Below are positions 16,822-24,641 of a stretch of DNA of 35,627 nt, piece after piece. The stretch covers positions 1 through 35,627 of the forward strand of contig CAJMRN010000010.1 in assembly GCA_905215815.1 (NCBI GenBank), written 5' to 3'. Origin of the DNA: an uncultured bacterium. GTDB taxonomy: Bacteria; Actinomycetota; Coriobacteriia; Coriobacteriales; Coriobacteriaceae. Position 1 is the stretch's first letter, and every line of letters starts with the position of its first letter. The notes beneath the pieces are model-generated. The model was not told the origin of the DNA. It saw only the letters and a list, made by a program, of their open reading frames with translations, and ran no database searches. The translations under genes were made by a program, and so were the position numbers.

Positions 16822-18042
16822 TTATGCCCCAACTTGGCCGCTTGCGTCCCAGAGTGTGTTATCGGCAAGCGCGATGAGTACGTTCTGGCAGCGAACGATA
16901 TCGGCATGGGGCACATACTCGTTGGGCTTGTGCGCGAGCGCCAACGAGCCGGGGCCGTAGCTCATGCAATTGCGGTTACCTGTTTTGCCGGCAATGACGG
17001 CGGTGTCGGTGTAGCCGGTAAAGAAGCCGACGGTCGAGTCCGCGTCCGTCGCGTCATCGGTGGCACGCTTGAGTGCGGCTAGAAGGGGAGAGTTCGGGTC
17101 GCGCTCGATGGCGGGGCGGTCGCCCGTCACGGCGTAGCTGCCATGGCAACCGGGAACCGCGGCCTCGGCGGCGGCAATGGCATGCTCGACCATGTTGATC
17201 GCGGCGGCCGTATCGGTCGGCGGCGTCAGGCGCATGTCGACCCAGACCTTGGCGTGGTCGGGCACGACATAGGGGCGATAGCCGCCCTCGATTTGTCCAA
17301 ATGTGACGGTCGAAGGCCCCAGCTCCTTATGCAGTGGCAGCGCCGAAAACGCGCGACGAAGCGAGCACACAACCTCGGCCATGGCGGCGACGGCGTCGGC
17401 GCCCTTCCAAGGCTGGCTCGCATGCGCCGTGACGCCGGCCATCTCGATCTCGAACCACGTGCGACCCTTGTGCGCCACCTGAATCTGTCCGTCGGTGGGC
17501 TCGGTGTCCAGCACCCATTCGCGCGAGCCGACCCAGCCGGCATCGATGGCCGCCTCGGAGCCGCGCATAAAGTCCTCTTCGTCAACCGAGCAAATGAGCG
17601 AAAAGCCGCGGTGGGGAAGTGCGCCCTTCGCCGCAATGCGCTCGAGCGTATGGACCAGAGCGGCAATGGCGCAGGCCAGACCGCCCTTCATATCGCAGGC
17701 GCCGCGGCCATAGAGCTTATCGTCCCGCACGGTCGCCCCGAGCGGCGGCGTGTCTGCGTCCCAGCCATCGCCCAGGGTGACGGTATCCATGTGGCAGATG
17801 TAGACGAGTCGCGGCTCATCGCTCATGCCCGGCACGGTGACCATAAGGTTGCGGCGCCCGGGGAGTACTTCGAGCTCCTCAATCTGCACGGCATTGAGCG
17901 CGGGGCTATCAAGCTGCGCCAGTTGCTGTTCAATGAGCCTCTTAATGAAGTGCTCGATCTCGCCCTCATATGCGCCGGGGTCCGAGCTGTCAATCCTCAC
18001 AAGGTCCTGCGCAAGCCGCCAGGCAAAGTCCTCATCAACCAT
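16822..18042 (-). CDS. M20-family metallopeptidase / deacylase
   Basis: This 406-residue cytosolic enzyme has the zinc motifs of the ArgE/DapE/carboxypeptidase G2 family: CHMDTV, GRGACDMKGGLA and SVDEEDF. The lid domain contains HKGRTWFEIEMAGVTAHAS, and GPGSLALAHKPNEYVP near the end supplies a further His. It hydrolyses an acyl- or peptidyl-amino acid; the substrate cannot be set from sequence. I chose the ATG at 18042 with GTGAGG before it. An in-frame TTG at 18072 with AGGAGG 12 nt upstream is an alternative. It reads away from the nuclease-like gene. Confidence 0.88.
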   Translation of the reverse strand: MVDEDFAWRLAQDLVRIDSSDPGAYEGEIEHFIKRLIEQQLAQLDSPALNAVQIEELEVLPGRRNLMVTVPGMSDEPRLVYICHMDTVTLGDGWDADTPPLGATVRDDKLYGRGACDMKGGLACAIAALVHTLERIAAKGALPHRGFSLICSVDEEDFMRGSEAAIDAGWVGSREWVLDTEPTDGQIQVAHKGRTWFEIEMAGVTAHASQPWKGADAVAAMAEVVCSLRRAFSALPLHKELGPSTVTFGQIEGGYRPYVVPDHAKVWVDMRLTPPTDTAAAINMVEHAIAAAEAAVPGCHGSYAVTGDRPAIERDPNSPLLAALKRATDDATDADSTVGFFTGYTDTAVIAGKTGNRNCMSYGPGSLALAHKPNEYVPHADIVRCQNVLIALADNTLWDASGQVGA

Positions 18043-18196
18043 ATGCAACCTCACAATCAGTCTGCTTTCCAAACCGATTGTAAGCCTCCTGAGAGATTCA
18101 CGACGTGCAGGTAGCAGTATTTACCGTTCGCAGGCCGAGCCATCGCGTTTGCCGTCCGGGCGGGCTCGCAAACGACGTAGTGGGTACGTACCCTTC

Positions 18197-19246
18197 ATGG
18201 ACGACATGCTGTGCGACATATCTGCCTTTCGGTATCACCGGATACCCCCACAGGTCTTGGCAATAATGCCGGACCTGCCCGATTCTGTGGACGATCAGCG
18301 CAGGGAGCGCCTTTGTGAGCATCCGCTTGTCAAACATTTCCTGGGCACCCCGTTACACGTGTTGGCACAGGGCAGCTGTGGACGTAAGGGCGATCGTATT
18401 GTCAGACATGTTTGGAACGGGGAGAGGCCGTTTGGCTCCGTGCGGCAGACAGAGTTTGGCCTCGATGTCGCGTCCCCGCTCTTTACGCTGTTGACCATTG
18501 CTTCCTCGGTCTCAAACGAGCGTCTGATCATGTGCATGTATGAGATGTGCGGCACCTTTGCCGTGTGCAAGATTGCGCCTCAAGTAAAGTTGGCACTTGA
18601 GCAGGCATATGGGGGCCGGTGGGGCGACGCACGATTAGGCTGGGAAAACGTAAAGGATGCCTCGGGGAATCCAACGGACTTGTGGAAACGACCCCCCTTG
18701 ATCGAGCTCTCTGAACTTACGGAGTTCGCCAATAAGATCCAGGGGCTCCGCGGTGCTAAATCGTTCACACGTGCCGCGAAATGCATTACGGGGATTGTGG
18801 CATCGCCGCTTGAGGTTCAGGCTTCGATGCTGTTTGGCCTTTCGAGGCTGCGCGGCGGCGAAGGGCTGCACCTCACCAATAACGTCGAGATTCGCATGAC
18901 GCGCAGCGCCCGCTTGATTTCGGTGCTTGATAGGCGCTACGCCGATATCCTGCTGTCAAATAAGGACGGCAGCCGAGAGTGCTTGGTTGAATGCCAGGGT
19001 AAAGCCATTCACGGATCCATAGAATCCAAGATCTCGGACTCCGATCGAACGACGGCCCTGCAGACGATGGGATATCCTGTCGTTCTGATGACCTATGGTC
19101 AGCTAGTCGACTCCGATGCCTTCCGCGTGGTGATGGAACTCATCATGTCCTATCTCGATATGCCGCTGAAAGACAAGACGCCGCGGCAGCAGGAGCTCGA
19201 GCGGCGGCTTCGTGAGGAGATTTTTATCGATTGGGCGGGAATGTAG
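18197..19246 (+). CDS. Unknown protein with DUF559/Vsr-like nuclease C-terminus
   Basis: This 349-residue protein is not one I can name. The middle part (ASPLFTLLTIAS, then MYEMCGTFAV) recalls a large family of Coriobacteriia hypothetical proteins that I know only loosely. The C-terminal third has ADILLSNKDG, CLVECQGKAIH, SDRTTALQTMGYPVV and LMTYGQL. This follows the Asp, Glu-x-x-G-x-x-x-H, Arg, GY, T order of DUF559/Vsr restriction-like nucleases. If that alignment is right, it may cut DNA or be an inactive relative. Base composition is lower in GC than the neighbours. The ATG at 18197 has no strong ribosome site. A MITE-like repeat follows. Confidence 0.6.
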   Translation: MDDMLCDISAFRYHRIPPQVLAIMPDLPDSVDDQRRERLCEHPLVKHFLGTPLHVLAQGSCGRKGDRIVRHVWNGERPFGSVRQTEFGLDVASPLFTLLTIASSVSNERLIMCMYEMCGTFAVCKIAPQVKLALEQAYGGRWGDARLGWENVKDASGNPTDLWKRPPLIELSELTEFANKIQGLRGAKSFTRAAKCITGIVASPLEVQASMLFGLSRLRGGEGLHLTNNVEIRMTRSARLISVLDRRYADILLSNKDGSRECLVECQGKAIHGSIESKISDSDRTTALQTMGYPVVLMTYGQLVDSDAFRVVMELIMSYLDMPLKDKTPRQQELERRLREEIFIDWAGM

Positions 19247-19318
19247 TTGTGCAGGTAGAAAACGGTCGCGGGAACTAGAGTTTTGGTTGCGAAAAAACTT
19301 CAGTTGCTCCTTGGAAAT

Positions 19319-19508
19319 GGCTTGAAAAGTGCTACCCAGAACGAGTTATTTCGGAAAATGGACAGTCAACTTTAATTTGGCATATAGAGATCGATTTTTA
19401 CCTACTAAAACCCCTGATAAAGCTGCTGATAAAAGCAGCTGTGCTTAGCGACTAGGGCCTCACTGTCGATTATCCGAAACAACTTGTTCTGGGTAGCACT
19501 TTTCAAGC
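19319..19508. repeat. MITE-like inverted-repeat element 1
   Basis: The ends are inverted repeats of about 38 bp with three mismatches; the outer 24 bases, starting GGCTTGAAAAGTGCTACCC, are perfect. The interior is AT-rich and holds a hairpin, AGCTGCT (19421-19427) with AGCAGCT (19434-19440). There is no ORF of use and no clear target duplication. It is about 190 bp and differs sharply in composition from its surroundings. It may be a non-autonomous mobile element or a structured RNA. It occupies most of the 350-base gap between genes. Confidence 0.75.
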
Positions 19509-19518
19509 CGCCGGGAGC

Positions 19519-19559
19519 ACGAAATTCGCCCCCCGATTTCGTGAAAACGGGGGGCGAAT
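19519..19559. terminator. Overlapping hairpins after serA
   Basis: ATTCGCCCCCCG (19524-19535) pairs perfectly with CGGGGGGCGAAT (19548-19559). An alternative stem, CACGAAAT (19519-19526) with ATTTCGTG (19536-19543), uses overlapping bases, so both cannot form at once. It is 37 nt past the serA stop on the minus strand and probably acts as its terminator, although the T run is short. Confidence 0.65.
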
Positions 19560-19596
19560 GGACTTCGTGGTCTGTCTGGCAGGCTTGGCGCCGACG

Positions 19597-20760
19597 CTAC
19601 TTGATCACGCGCACGCGATACATCGACGGAATCTGCTTGAGCGCCTCGATGGTGCTGCTGTCCAGGTGCTCGTCGGTGTCGAACATGGTGTAGGCGTTCT
19701 CGCCGGCGGACTCGTTGGTCATACGCTGCACGTTGGCGTTGTCCTTGGCCAGGATCGCCGTGATCTGGCCGATCATGTTGGGCACGTTGGCGTGCAGGCA
19801 GGCGATGCGGCTTGCGGCGCGCGCCTTGCCCATGCTGCAGGCGGGGTAGTTGACGCTGTGCGCTATGTTGCCGTTCTCCAGGTAATCCTTGAGCTCGCTG
19901 ATGGCCATGTCGGCGCAGTTGGCCTCGGCCTCGCCGGTGCCGGCGCCCGAGTGCGTGGTGATAAACGTATTGGGCATCTTGACGGTCTTGGGCGTGGCGA
20001 AGTCGCAGCTAAACCAGCTGAGCTTGCCCTCGCGCAGGGCGGCGTCGACGGCGTCCTCGTCAATGATGGTCTCGCGCGCGTAGTTGATGAGCACGGCGTC
20101 GGGCGCCAGTAAGTTGATCTGCTCGGTGCTGATCATGCCGATGGTGTCTGCCTTGCTGGGCACGTGCACGGTGAGGTAGTCGCAGCCGCGGCACAGGTCC
20201 TCGAGCGTGCCCACGCGCTGCACCTCGCGGCTCAGCACCCACGCGTGCTCGACGGAAATGAACGGATCGTAGCCGTAGACGTCCATGCCCAGATCGACGC
20301 AGGCGTTGGCGACCTTGGAGCCCACGTTGCCCAGACCGATAACGCCGATGCGCTTGCCCTTGAGCTCGCGGCCCACAAAGGCCTTCTTGGCCTTCTCGGC
20401 GTCGACCTGGATCTCGGGGTCGTCGGCGTTGTCGCGCACCCAGTTCATCGACTGCACCACGCCGCGGCTCGAAAGCACCAGCATGCCCAGGACGAGCTCC
20501 TTGACGGCGTTGCTGTTGGCACCGGGGGAGTTAAAGACGACGACGCCCTTCTTGGCGTACTCCTCGACGGGGATGTTGTTGACGCCGGCGCCGCAGCGGG
20601 CGATGGCGCGGATGCCCTCGGGCAGCTCGTAGCCGTGCAGGTCGGTGGAGCGCATCAGGACGGCATCGGCCTCCTCGGCGGTGCCCACAAACTCGTAGCC
20701 CTCGCCAAACTCGACCTTGCCGTCCTTGGTAATGTCGTCGATGGTCTTAATCTTACGCAT
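19597..20760 (-). CDS. serA: D-3-phosphoglycerate dehydrogenase SerA
   Basis: This 387-residue enzyme makes 3-phosphohydroxypyruvate from 3-phosphoglycerate, the first step of serine synthesis. It has the NAD Rossmann motif GVIGLGNVGSKVA (139-151), INYARE with catalytic R229, THSGAGTGEAE with H270, and a C-terminal ACT domain from about residue 318 that normally senses serine. The segment where long SerA enzymes carry a catalytic Glu (DVFxxEP) reads CDFATPKT, as in the short SerA type. The ATG follows AAGGAG. It lies 69 nt after serC on the same strand. Confidence 0.94.
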   Translation of the reverse strand: MRKIKTIDDITKDGKVEFGEGYEFVGTAEEADAVLMRSTDLHGYELPEGIRAIARCGAGVNNIPVEEYAKKGVVVFNSPGANSNAVKELVLGMLVLSSRGVVQSMNWVRDNADDPEIQVDAEKAKKAFVGRELKGKRIGVIGLGNVGSKVANACVDLGMDVYGYDPFISVEHAWVLSREVQRVGTLEDLCRGCDYLTVHVPSKADTIGMISTEQINLLAPDAVLINYARETIIDEDAVDAALREGKLSWFSCDFATPKTVKMPNTFITTHSGAGTGEAEANCADMAISELKDYLENGNIAHSVNYPACSMGKARAASRIACLHANVPNMIGQITAILAKDNANVQRMTNESAGENAYTMFDTDEHLDSSTIEALKQIPSMYRVRVIK

Positions 20761-20829
20761 GAAAAACTCCTTAGCAGGTTTGTCTAAAACAGGTGGTTTG
20801 AAGTGGCTGGTCGGCCCGCGTGTTGCGGG

Positions 20830-21954
20830 CTAGTTAGATCGCGGACTCAAACTATGCTGCGCTTCGAAGTCCTTCATGTACGTGGCCAGCGCTTGCACGT
20901 CCTCCATGGTGACGGCGTTGTACACGCTTGCGCGCATGCCGCCGACGAGGCGATGGCCCTTGACGTTTTGAATCTGGTGCTCGGCCGCGCCTGCAACAAA
21001 GGCCGCATCGAGCTCGGCGTCGCCGGTGCGGAAGGTGACGTTGGCGATGGAGCGGCTGTCGGCCTGCGTTGTGCCATGGAACAGCTCGCTGTGCTCGAGC
21101 AGGTCGTAGAGCAGGTTGGCCTTGGCCCAGTTGCGCTCGGCCATGGCGGCAAGTCCGCCGGTCTGCTCAACCCAACGGAACACCTTGCCGCACACGTAGA
21201 TGCCAAAGGTGTTGGGCGTGTTGAGCATGGAGCCCTTGGCGACCTGGGTCTTGAGGTCCAGGTACTGCGGCGTCTGCGCAAAGGCGGGGCTTTCGGCGAT
21301 AAGGTCGTCGCGCACGATGACCACGGTCACGCCTGCGGCGCCGGCGTTTTTCTGCGCGCCGGCGTAAATGAGCCCGTAGCGCTCAACGTCGAGCGGCTGT
21401 GACAAAAAGCAGCTCGAGACATCGGCGACCATCGGCACATCGCCGCAGTTGGGCAGCTCGTGGTACATGGTGCCAAAGATAGTGTTGTTCTGGCAGATGT
21501 AGACGTAGTCGAGCCCGTCGCCCGCGGCCTCGGCGGCAATGCGCGCGTTGACGTCGGCCATGTCTGGGATGCGGTCGAAATTGGTGTCCTCGGAGCTCGC
21601 GAGCAGCACGGCCTCGCCGTACTTGGCGGCCTCCTTGTACGCCTTGTTGGCAAAGTTGCCGGTCACGACGTAGCCGGCGCGGCCGCGGCGCATGAGGTTC
21701 ATGGGGATGCCCGCAAACTGCAGCGTGGCGCCGCCCTGCAAAAACAGGACACGGTAGTTGTCGGGGATGCTCAGCAGGCGGCGCAGGGTTGCCTCGGCGT
21801 CGTCGATGATCTGCTGGTACATGCTAGATCGATGGCTCATCTCGAGCACGGACATGCCGCAACCGCGGTAGTCCATCATCTCGTCGGCGATCTCGGCGAG
21901 CACGCTTGTGGGCAGTGCGGCCGGGCCAGCTGAGAAGTTGTGCACACGTGCCAT
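20830..21954 (-). CDS. serC: Phosphoserine aminotransferase SerC
   Basis: This 374-residue PLP enzyme converts 3-phosphohydroxypyruvate to phosphoserine. It opens with HNFSAGPAALP, the family signature, and has HRSS (41-44), QGGATLQF and the PLP lysine K202 in YAGAQKNAGAAG, with D178 for the pyridine nitrogen. NTPNTFGIYV and RASVYNAV near the C-terminus are also typical. It is the first gene of a serC-serA operon. No serB is next to it. A TAAAGT box 35-40 nt upstream may be its -10. Confidence 0.94.
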   Translation of the reverse strand: MARVHNFSAGPAALPTSVLAEIADEMMDYRGCGMSVLEMSHRSSMYQQIIDDAEATLRRLLSIPDNYRVLFLQGGATLQFAGIPMNLMRRGRAGYVVTGNFANKAYKEAAKYGEAVLLASSEDTNFDRIPDMADVNARIAAEAAGDGLDYVYICQNNTIFGTMYHELPNCGDVPMVADVSSCFLSQPLDVERYGLIYAGAQKNAGAAGVTVVIVRDDLIAESPAFAQTPQYLDLKTQVAKGSMLNTPNTFGIYVCGKVFRWVEQTGGLAAMAERNWAKANLLYDLLEHSELFHGTTQADSRSIANVTFRTGDAELDAAFVAGAAEHQIQNVKGHRLVGGMRASVYNAVTMEDVQALATYMKDFEAQHSLSPRSN

Positions 21955-22095
21955 CTTCTAGTTCCCCTCGTAGTCGTTTGAGCGTTCGGGATACTTTAGC
22001 ACAGTGGAGCGCCGGGCGCGACCGCATCACGGTAAAACTCGAGTGCGCCGCTATGATTTACAGGATGGTTACATGGGGGAGGGCGGTCGTTAGGT

Positions 22096-23838
22096 CTATA
22101 TCACCGGGATATACCGTGACAAATACTCCTTGAGCGCTGGGTCGCATACATAAAGAAACGTTCCCAGCATGCCGCGCGTCATGAGAACGTAGTAGGCGTT
22201 GACGATAATCTTTCGTAGGTCGTCGTCGCTTGCCTTTTTCTTTGCGACGGTATCTTTTAAGTTTGCCTTGTTAACGCAGACGCCCCCTTTGTCGTTGTCG
22301 TAGTAAATGTCGGGACCCAGAATTACGAATCCGTAATTGAGGTCGTAGCCCTGCACTGTGTGGATACATCCGACTTCGTTGACGGCGTTGGGGGAGTTAA
22401 CCCAATCCTTTTGACTCGAGTTCCAACGTTTAGGGATGCCCTCAATGACGATATCGAACGCGTCTTTGTTATTCTTCGTTTCCCACTTCCACGCAAAACC
22501 TGCCGTCATGCGGGATAGACCAACTTCTTCTTCCTTGGCTTGCTGCAGAGAACAGAAATCCTCAAATCGGTCGACGATGCCAAACTGGTACCTGGGGATA
22601 TCACTGTCAGGATCGCCGGCTTGCGAGTCGTAAGGCCGAGAGGCAAAGAGCTCATCAAACTTCATGCCGGCATGCATGTACGCTTTGTTATCAAGCAGGT
22701 CGTAGACAAAATCGAGGTACTCATCGCCGCCACGCACACGCATTTGGGTGCTCAAGTTGAATTCTTCGGTCTCGATTCCTGCTTCTTCGAGTTGGTTGAG
22801 TCGTTGCTCAAGACCGTCTCGATTGAGGCCGGATGCCCTGACTTGCTGCTTGGGGTCATAAAACAGATATGCCTTGTCGCAGCATTTGAATATCCAGTCA
22901 ACTTGGTTGCTCGTATGCGGAAGGCCGAGACGATCGCAGGTGCTATAGAAGGCCTTGATGCCGGAGCCCATGCTTAGATAATTACCCAGTCGATGTGCTT
23001 CATCGACAAGTAGGATGTCATAACGATCATTTTTGGTTACGTCACTGGGGCTCAAGATATCGCCAGGCTTTAGCACTGGAAGGAAGTGCGTGAGTTTCCT
23101 GAGGGTCTTCTTCAGGGAATCCATGGGGGTGACAAAACCGACCCGCAGACCGGAAAGGTTCGGCTCATTTTTGATTTTGAACATGAGACTGATGGCGAGG
23201 ATTGTTTTACCTGTTCCCGGCGCGCCATTCACGACGGTTATACGTTCTCTTTTTGAGCCGCCATGTTTTGCGTCTTCATGCTCCTGTTCGAGACGTTTAT
23301 AAATCGTCTCGATCGTTTCGTATTGGTCGGGCGTAAGCGTCTTGAAAGGCGAGAACTTGAACAGATCGGAGTTCTCGAGCTCTTCAATCGGATGAATCGC
23401 GTAGTTTTCTTCGCGAAGCTTTGTCCAGAGGTCTCGGAACCTCTGGCGATACTGAGGCCGCTCAAAATAATCGAATTGGGCATAGCCGTTGTTGGCATTG
23501 GTGACCTGGTATTTTTCGTCGGCACAGAACAGCTCAATAAGTCGATTCTCGAACTCGAACGTTGCGGATTGGTTGAAGGTGGGATTGTCGATCAGAAGGG
23601 TCCGGTCGAAGTCCTTGTCCACGTTTGCAGCGTGTTGTTTCATACGGCGCTGGTAGTTGGTTGTTTGGCCGATGTATGCCGTCTTGTTTCTGCTGTTGGT
23701 GAGAATGTAAAGGACGGGCCAACTCTCGTCATGATGGGCTCCAGGCTTTGGCGTGCCAAAGTCCTGAAGAGATTCGCTTGTCTCAAAGGGCTGGGGCAGG
23801 GGAAGCGTGTATTGCCGAAGGGCGAACTCATTACTCAT
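22096..23838 (-). CDS. GIY-YIG nuclease fused to DUF2075 helicase-like ATPase
   Basis: This 580-residue protein joins two functions. Residues about 40-115 form a GIY-YIG nuclease domain: LYILTN, AYIGQT, an Arg-His pair in RRMKQH and a Glu in EFENRL. Residues about 170-575 form a DUF2075 (Schlafen-like superfamily 1) helicase core with Walker A NGAPGTGKT (204-212), Walker B LLVDEAH (276-282), STQMRVRGGDEY, IHTVQGYDLNYGFV and VLMTRGM. It may unwind and cut nucleic acid. I chose ATG at 23838, preceded by AAAGGCGG, over longer in-frame options. It overlaps the upstream hydrolase gene by 8 nt. The base composition is AT-richer (one checked 60-base line is 43% GC), suggesting transfer. Confidence 0.85.
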   Translation of the reverse strand: MSNEFALRQYTLPLPQPFETSESLQDFGTPKPGAHHDESWPVLYILTNSRNKTAYIGQTTNYQRRMKQHAANVDKDFDRTLLIDNPTFNQSATFEFENRLIELFCADEKYQVTNANNGYAQFDYFERPQYRQRFRDLWTKLREENYAIHPIEELENSDLFKFSPFKTLTPDQYETIETIYKRLEQEHEDAKHGGSKRERITVVNGAPGTGKTILAISLMFKIKNEPNLSGLRVGFVTPMDSLKKTLRKLTHFLPVLKPGDILSPSDVTKNDRYDILLVDEAHRLGNYLSMGSGIKAFYSTCDRLGLPHTSNQVDWIFKCCDKAYLFYDPKQQVRASGLNRDGLEQRLNQLEEAGIETEEFNLSTQMRVRGGDEYLDFVYDLLDNKAYMHAGMKFDELFASRPYDSQAGDPDSDIPRYQFGIVDRFEDFCSLQQAKEEEVGLSRMTAGFAWKWETKNNKDAFDIVIEGIPKRWNSSQKDWVNSPNAVNEVGCIHTVQGYDLNYGFVILGPDIYYDNDKGGVCVNKANLKDTVAKKKASDDDLRKIIVNAYYVLMTRGMLGTFLYVCDPALKEYLSRYIPVI

Positions 23839-24187
23839 GATGGTCCGCCTTTCTGTATTCATTAGATGATGCGTCGACGGGGTAGCGCTCGCCATTGCGC
23901 TTGAGCTTGGACGAAAGCGCCGCTGGCAGGTCGATTTCATTTAAATCTGCGAAACGCAGAAGGAAAAGGAGCGTGTCTGCGACTTCGTCTTCGATGGCTT
24001 GTCGTTGCTCGGTGTCTTCGAACATTTCTGCAATGCGCTCGTCGCTCATAAAACGAAAGAGCTGAAGGAGCTCGGAGGACTCAGTTGCCATGCCGATGGC
24101 GAGCTCTTTTGGCGTGTGATACTTGCGCCAGTCGCGTGCATCACAAAAGTCCCTGACTTGTTCCGTCATGGCATCGAGCTTATCCAT
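23831..24187 (-). CDS. dCTPase/MazG-like nucleotide pyrophosphohydrolase
   Basis: This 118-residue all-helical enzyme has the magnesium-binding pattern E36-x-x-E39 and E68-x-x-D71 of the MazG superfamily. RDWRKYHTPKELAIGMATE and KRNGERYPV match the dCTP pyrophosphatase (DCTPP1, RS21-C6) branch, which splits dNTPs to dNMP and pyrophosphate. The ATG at 24187 has GGGAGG 9 nt before it; an in-frame TTG at 24196 is less likely. It is the first gene of a two-gene unit and its end overlaps the GIY-YIG/DUF2075 start, which implies coupled production. A role in nucleotide-pool control or phage defence is inference. Confidence 0.88.
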   Translation of the reverse strand: MDKLDAMTEQVRDFCDARDWRKYHTPKELAIGMATESSELLQLFRFMSDERIAEMFEDTEQRQAIEDEVADTLLFLLRFADLNEIDLPAALSSKLKRNGERYPVDASSNEYRKADHHE

Positions 24188-24301
24188 CGTCCGCAACCTC
24201 CCTGATGTTCATTGTTTTATTATGGCGGTATCTGGGATTTATTGCACCTCATTTGGGGCATGCGGTTTGTTCGGTCGCGATTGCCGATAGGGGGTTTCAC
24301 C

Positions 24302-24526
24302 ATGAAAATCGAAGTTGATGTAGACCAACTGCGCGAGAGTCTGCTCGACCGCGCGGGGAGTGCGGCGGGCGTGGGTTTTCCGGCCGCCATGCTCGACGTG
24401 ATGGATATCGAGGACGAGTCGCCCCAAGAGCTCCTAGCCCGAGCCGAACGCGAAGGCCTCGACCTCTGCGACTTTGCCGTCGATGGTGACGCGGACGATG
24501 ACTACGGCGCAGACGAGGAATGGTAG
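24302..24526 (+). CDS. Small acidic hypothetical protein
   Basis: This 74-residue protein begins MKIEVDVDQLRESLLDR and ends in a very acidic tail (DGDADDDYGADEEW). It has one predicted N-terminal helix, no signal peptide and no membrane segment. I recognise no family. The ATG at 24302 follows GATAGGGGGTTTCACC, a usable ribosome site, which with codon use supports a real gene. It stands alone between the minus-strand cassette and a palindrome. Confidence 0.65.
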   Translation: MKIEVDVDQLRESLLDRAGSAAGVGFPAAMLDVMDIEDESPQELLARAEREGLDLCDFAVDGDADDDYGADEEW

Positions 24527-24562
24527 CCGCGATTGAACTTCAACCCCATCCCTTCAATAAGA

Positions 24563-24623
24563 TGCGGTGAAATGGGGACTGTTTGGGCTGCTAGAAGGCC
24601 TATTCAGTCCCTATTTCACCGCA
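24563..24623. repeat. TGCGGTGAAAT palindrome between convergent genes
   Basis: Arms TGCGGTGAAATGGGGACTG (left) and CAGTCCCTATTTCACCGCA (right) are complementary at almost every position and extend inward a few bases around a 12-nt loop. It lies between the small acidic gene and the antiporter's end and could stop transcription from both sides. Confidence 0.8.
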
Positions 24624-24641
24624 ACTTATGGGTGGGGATGG

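Noticed and set aside
19319..19508. Remnant of a full insertion sequence
   Set aside because: The interior has no transposase fragment and I find no clear target duplication, so a MITE-like label is as far as I can go.
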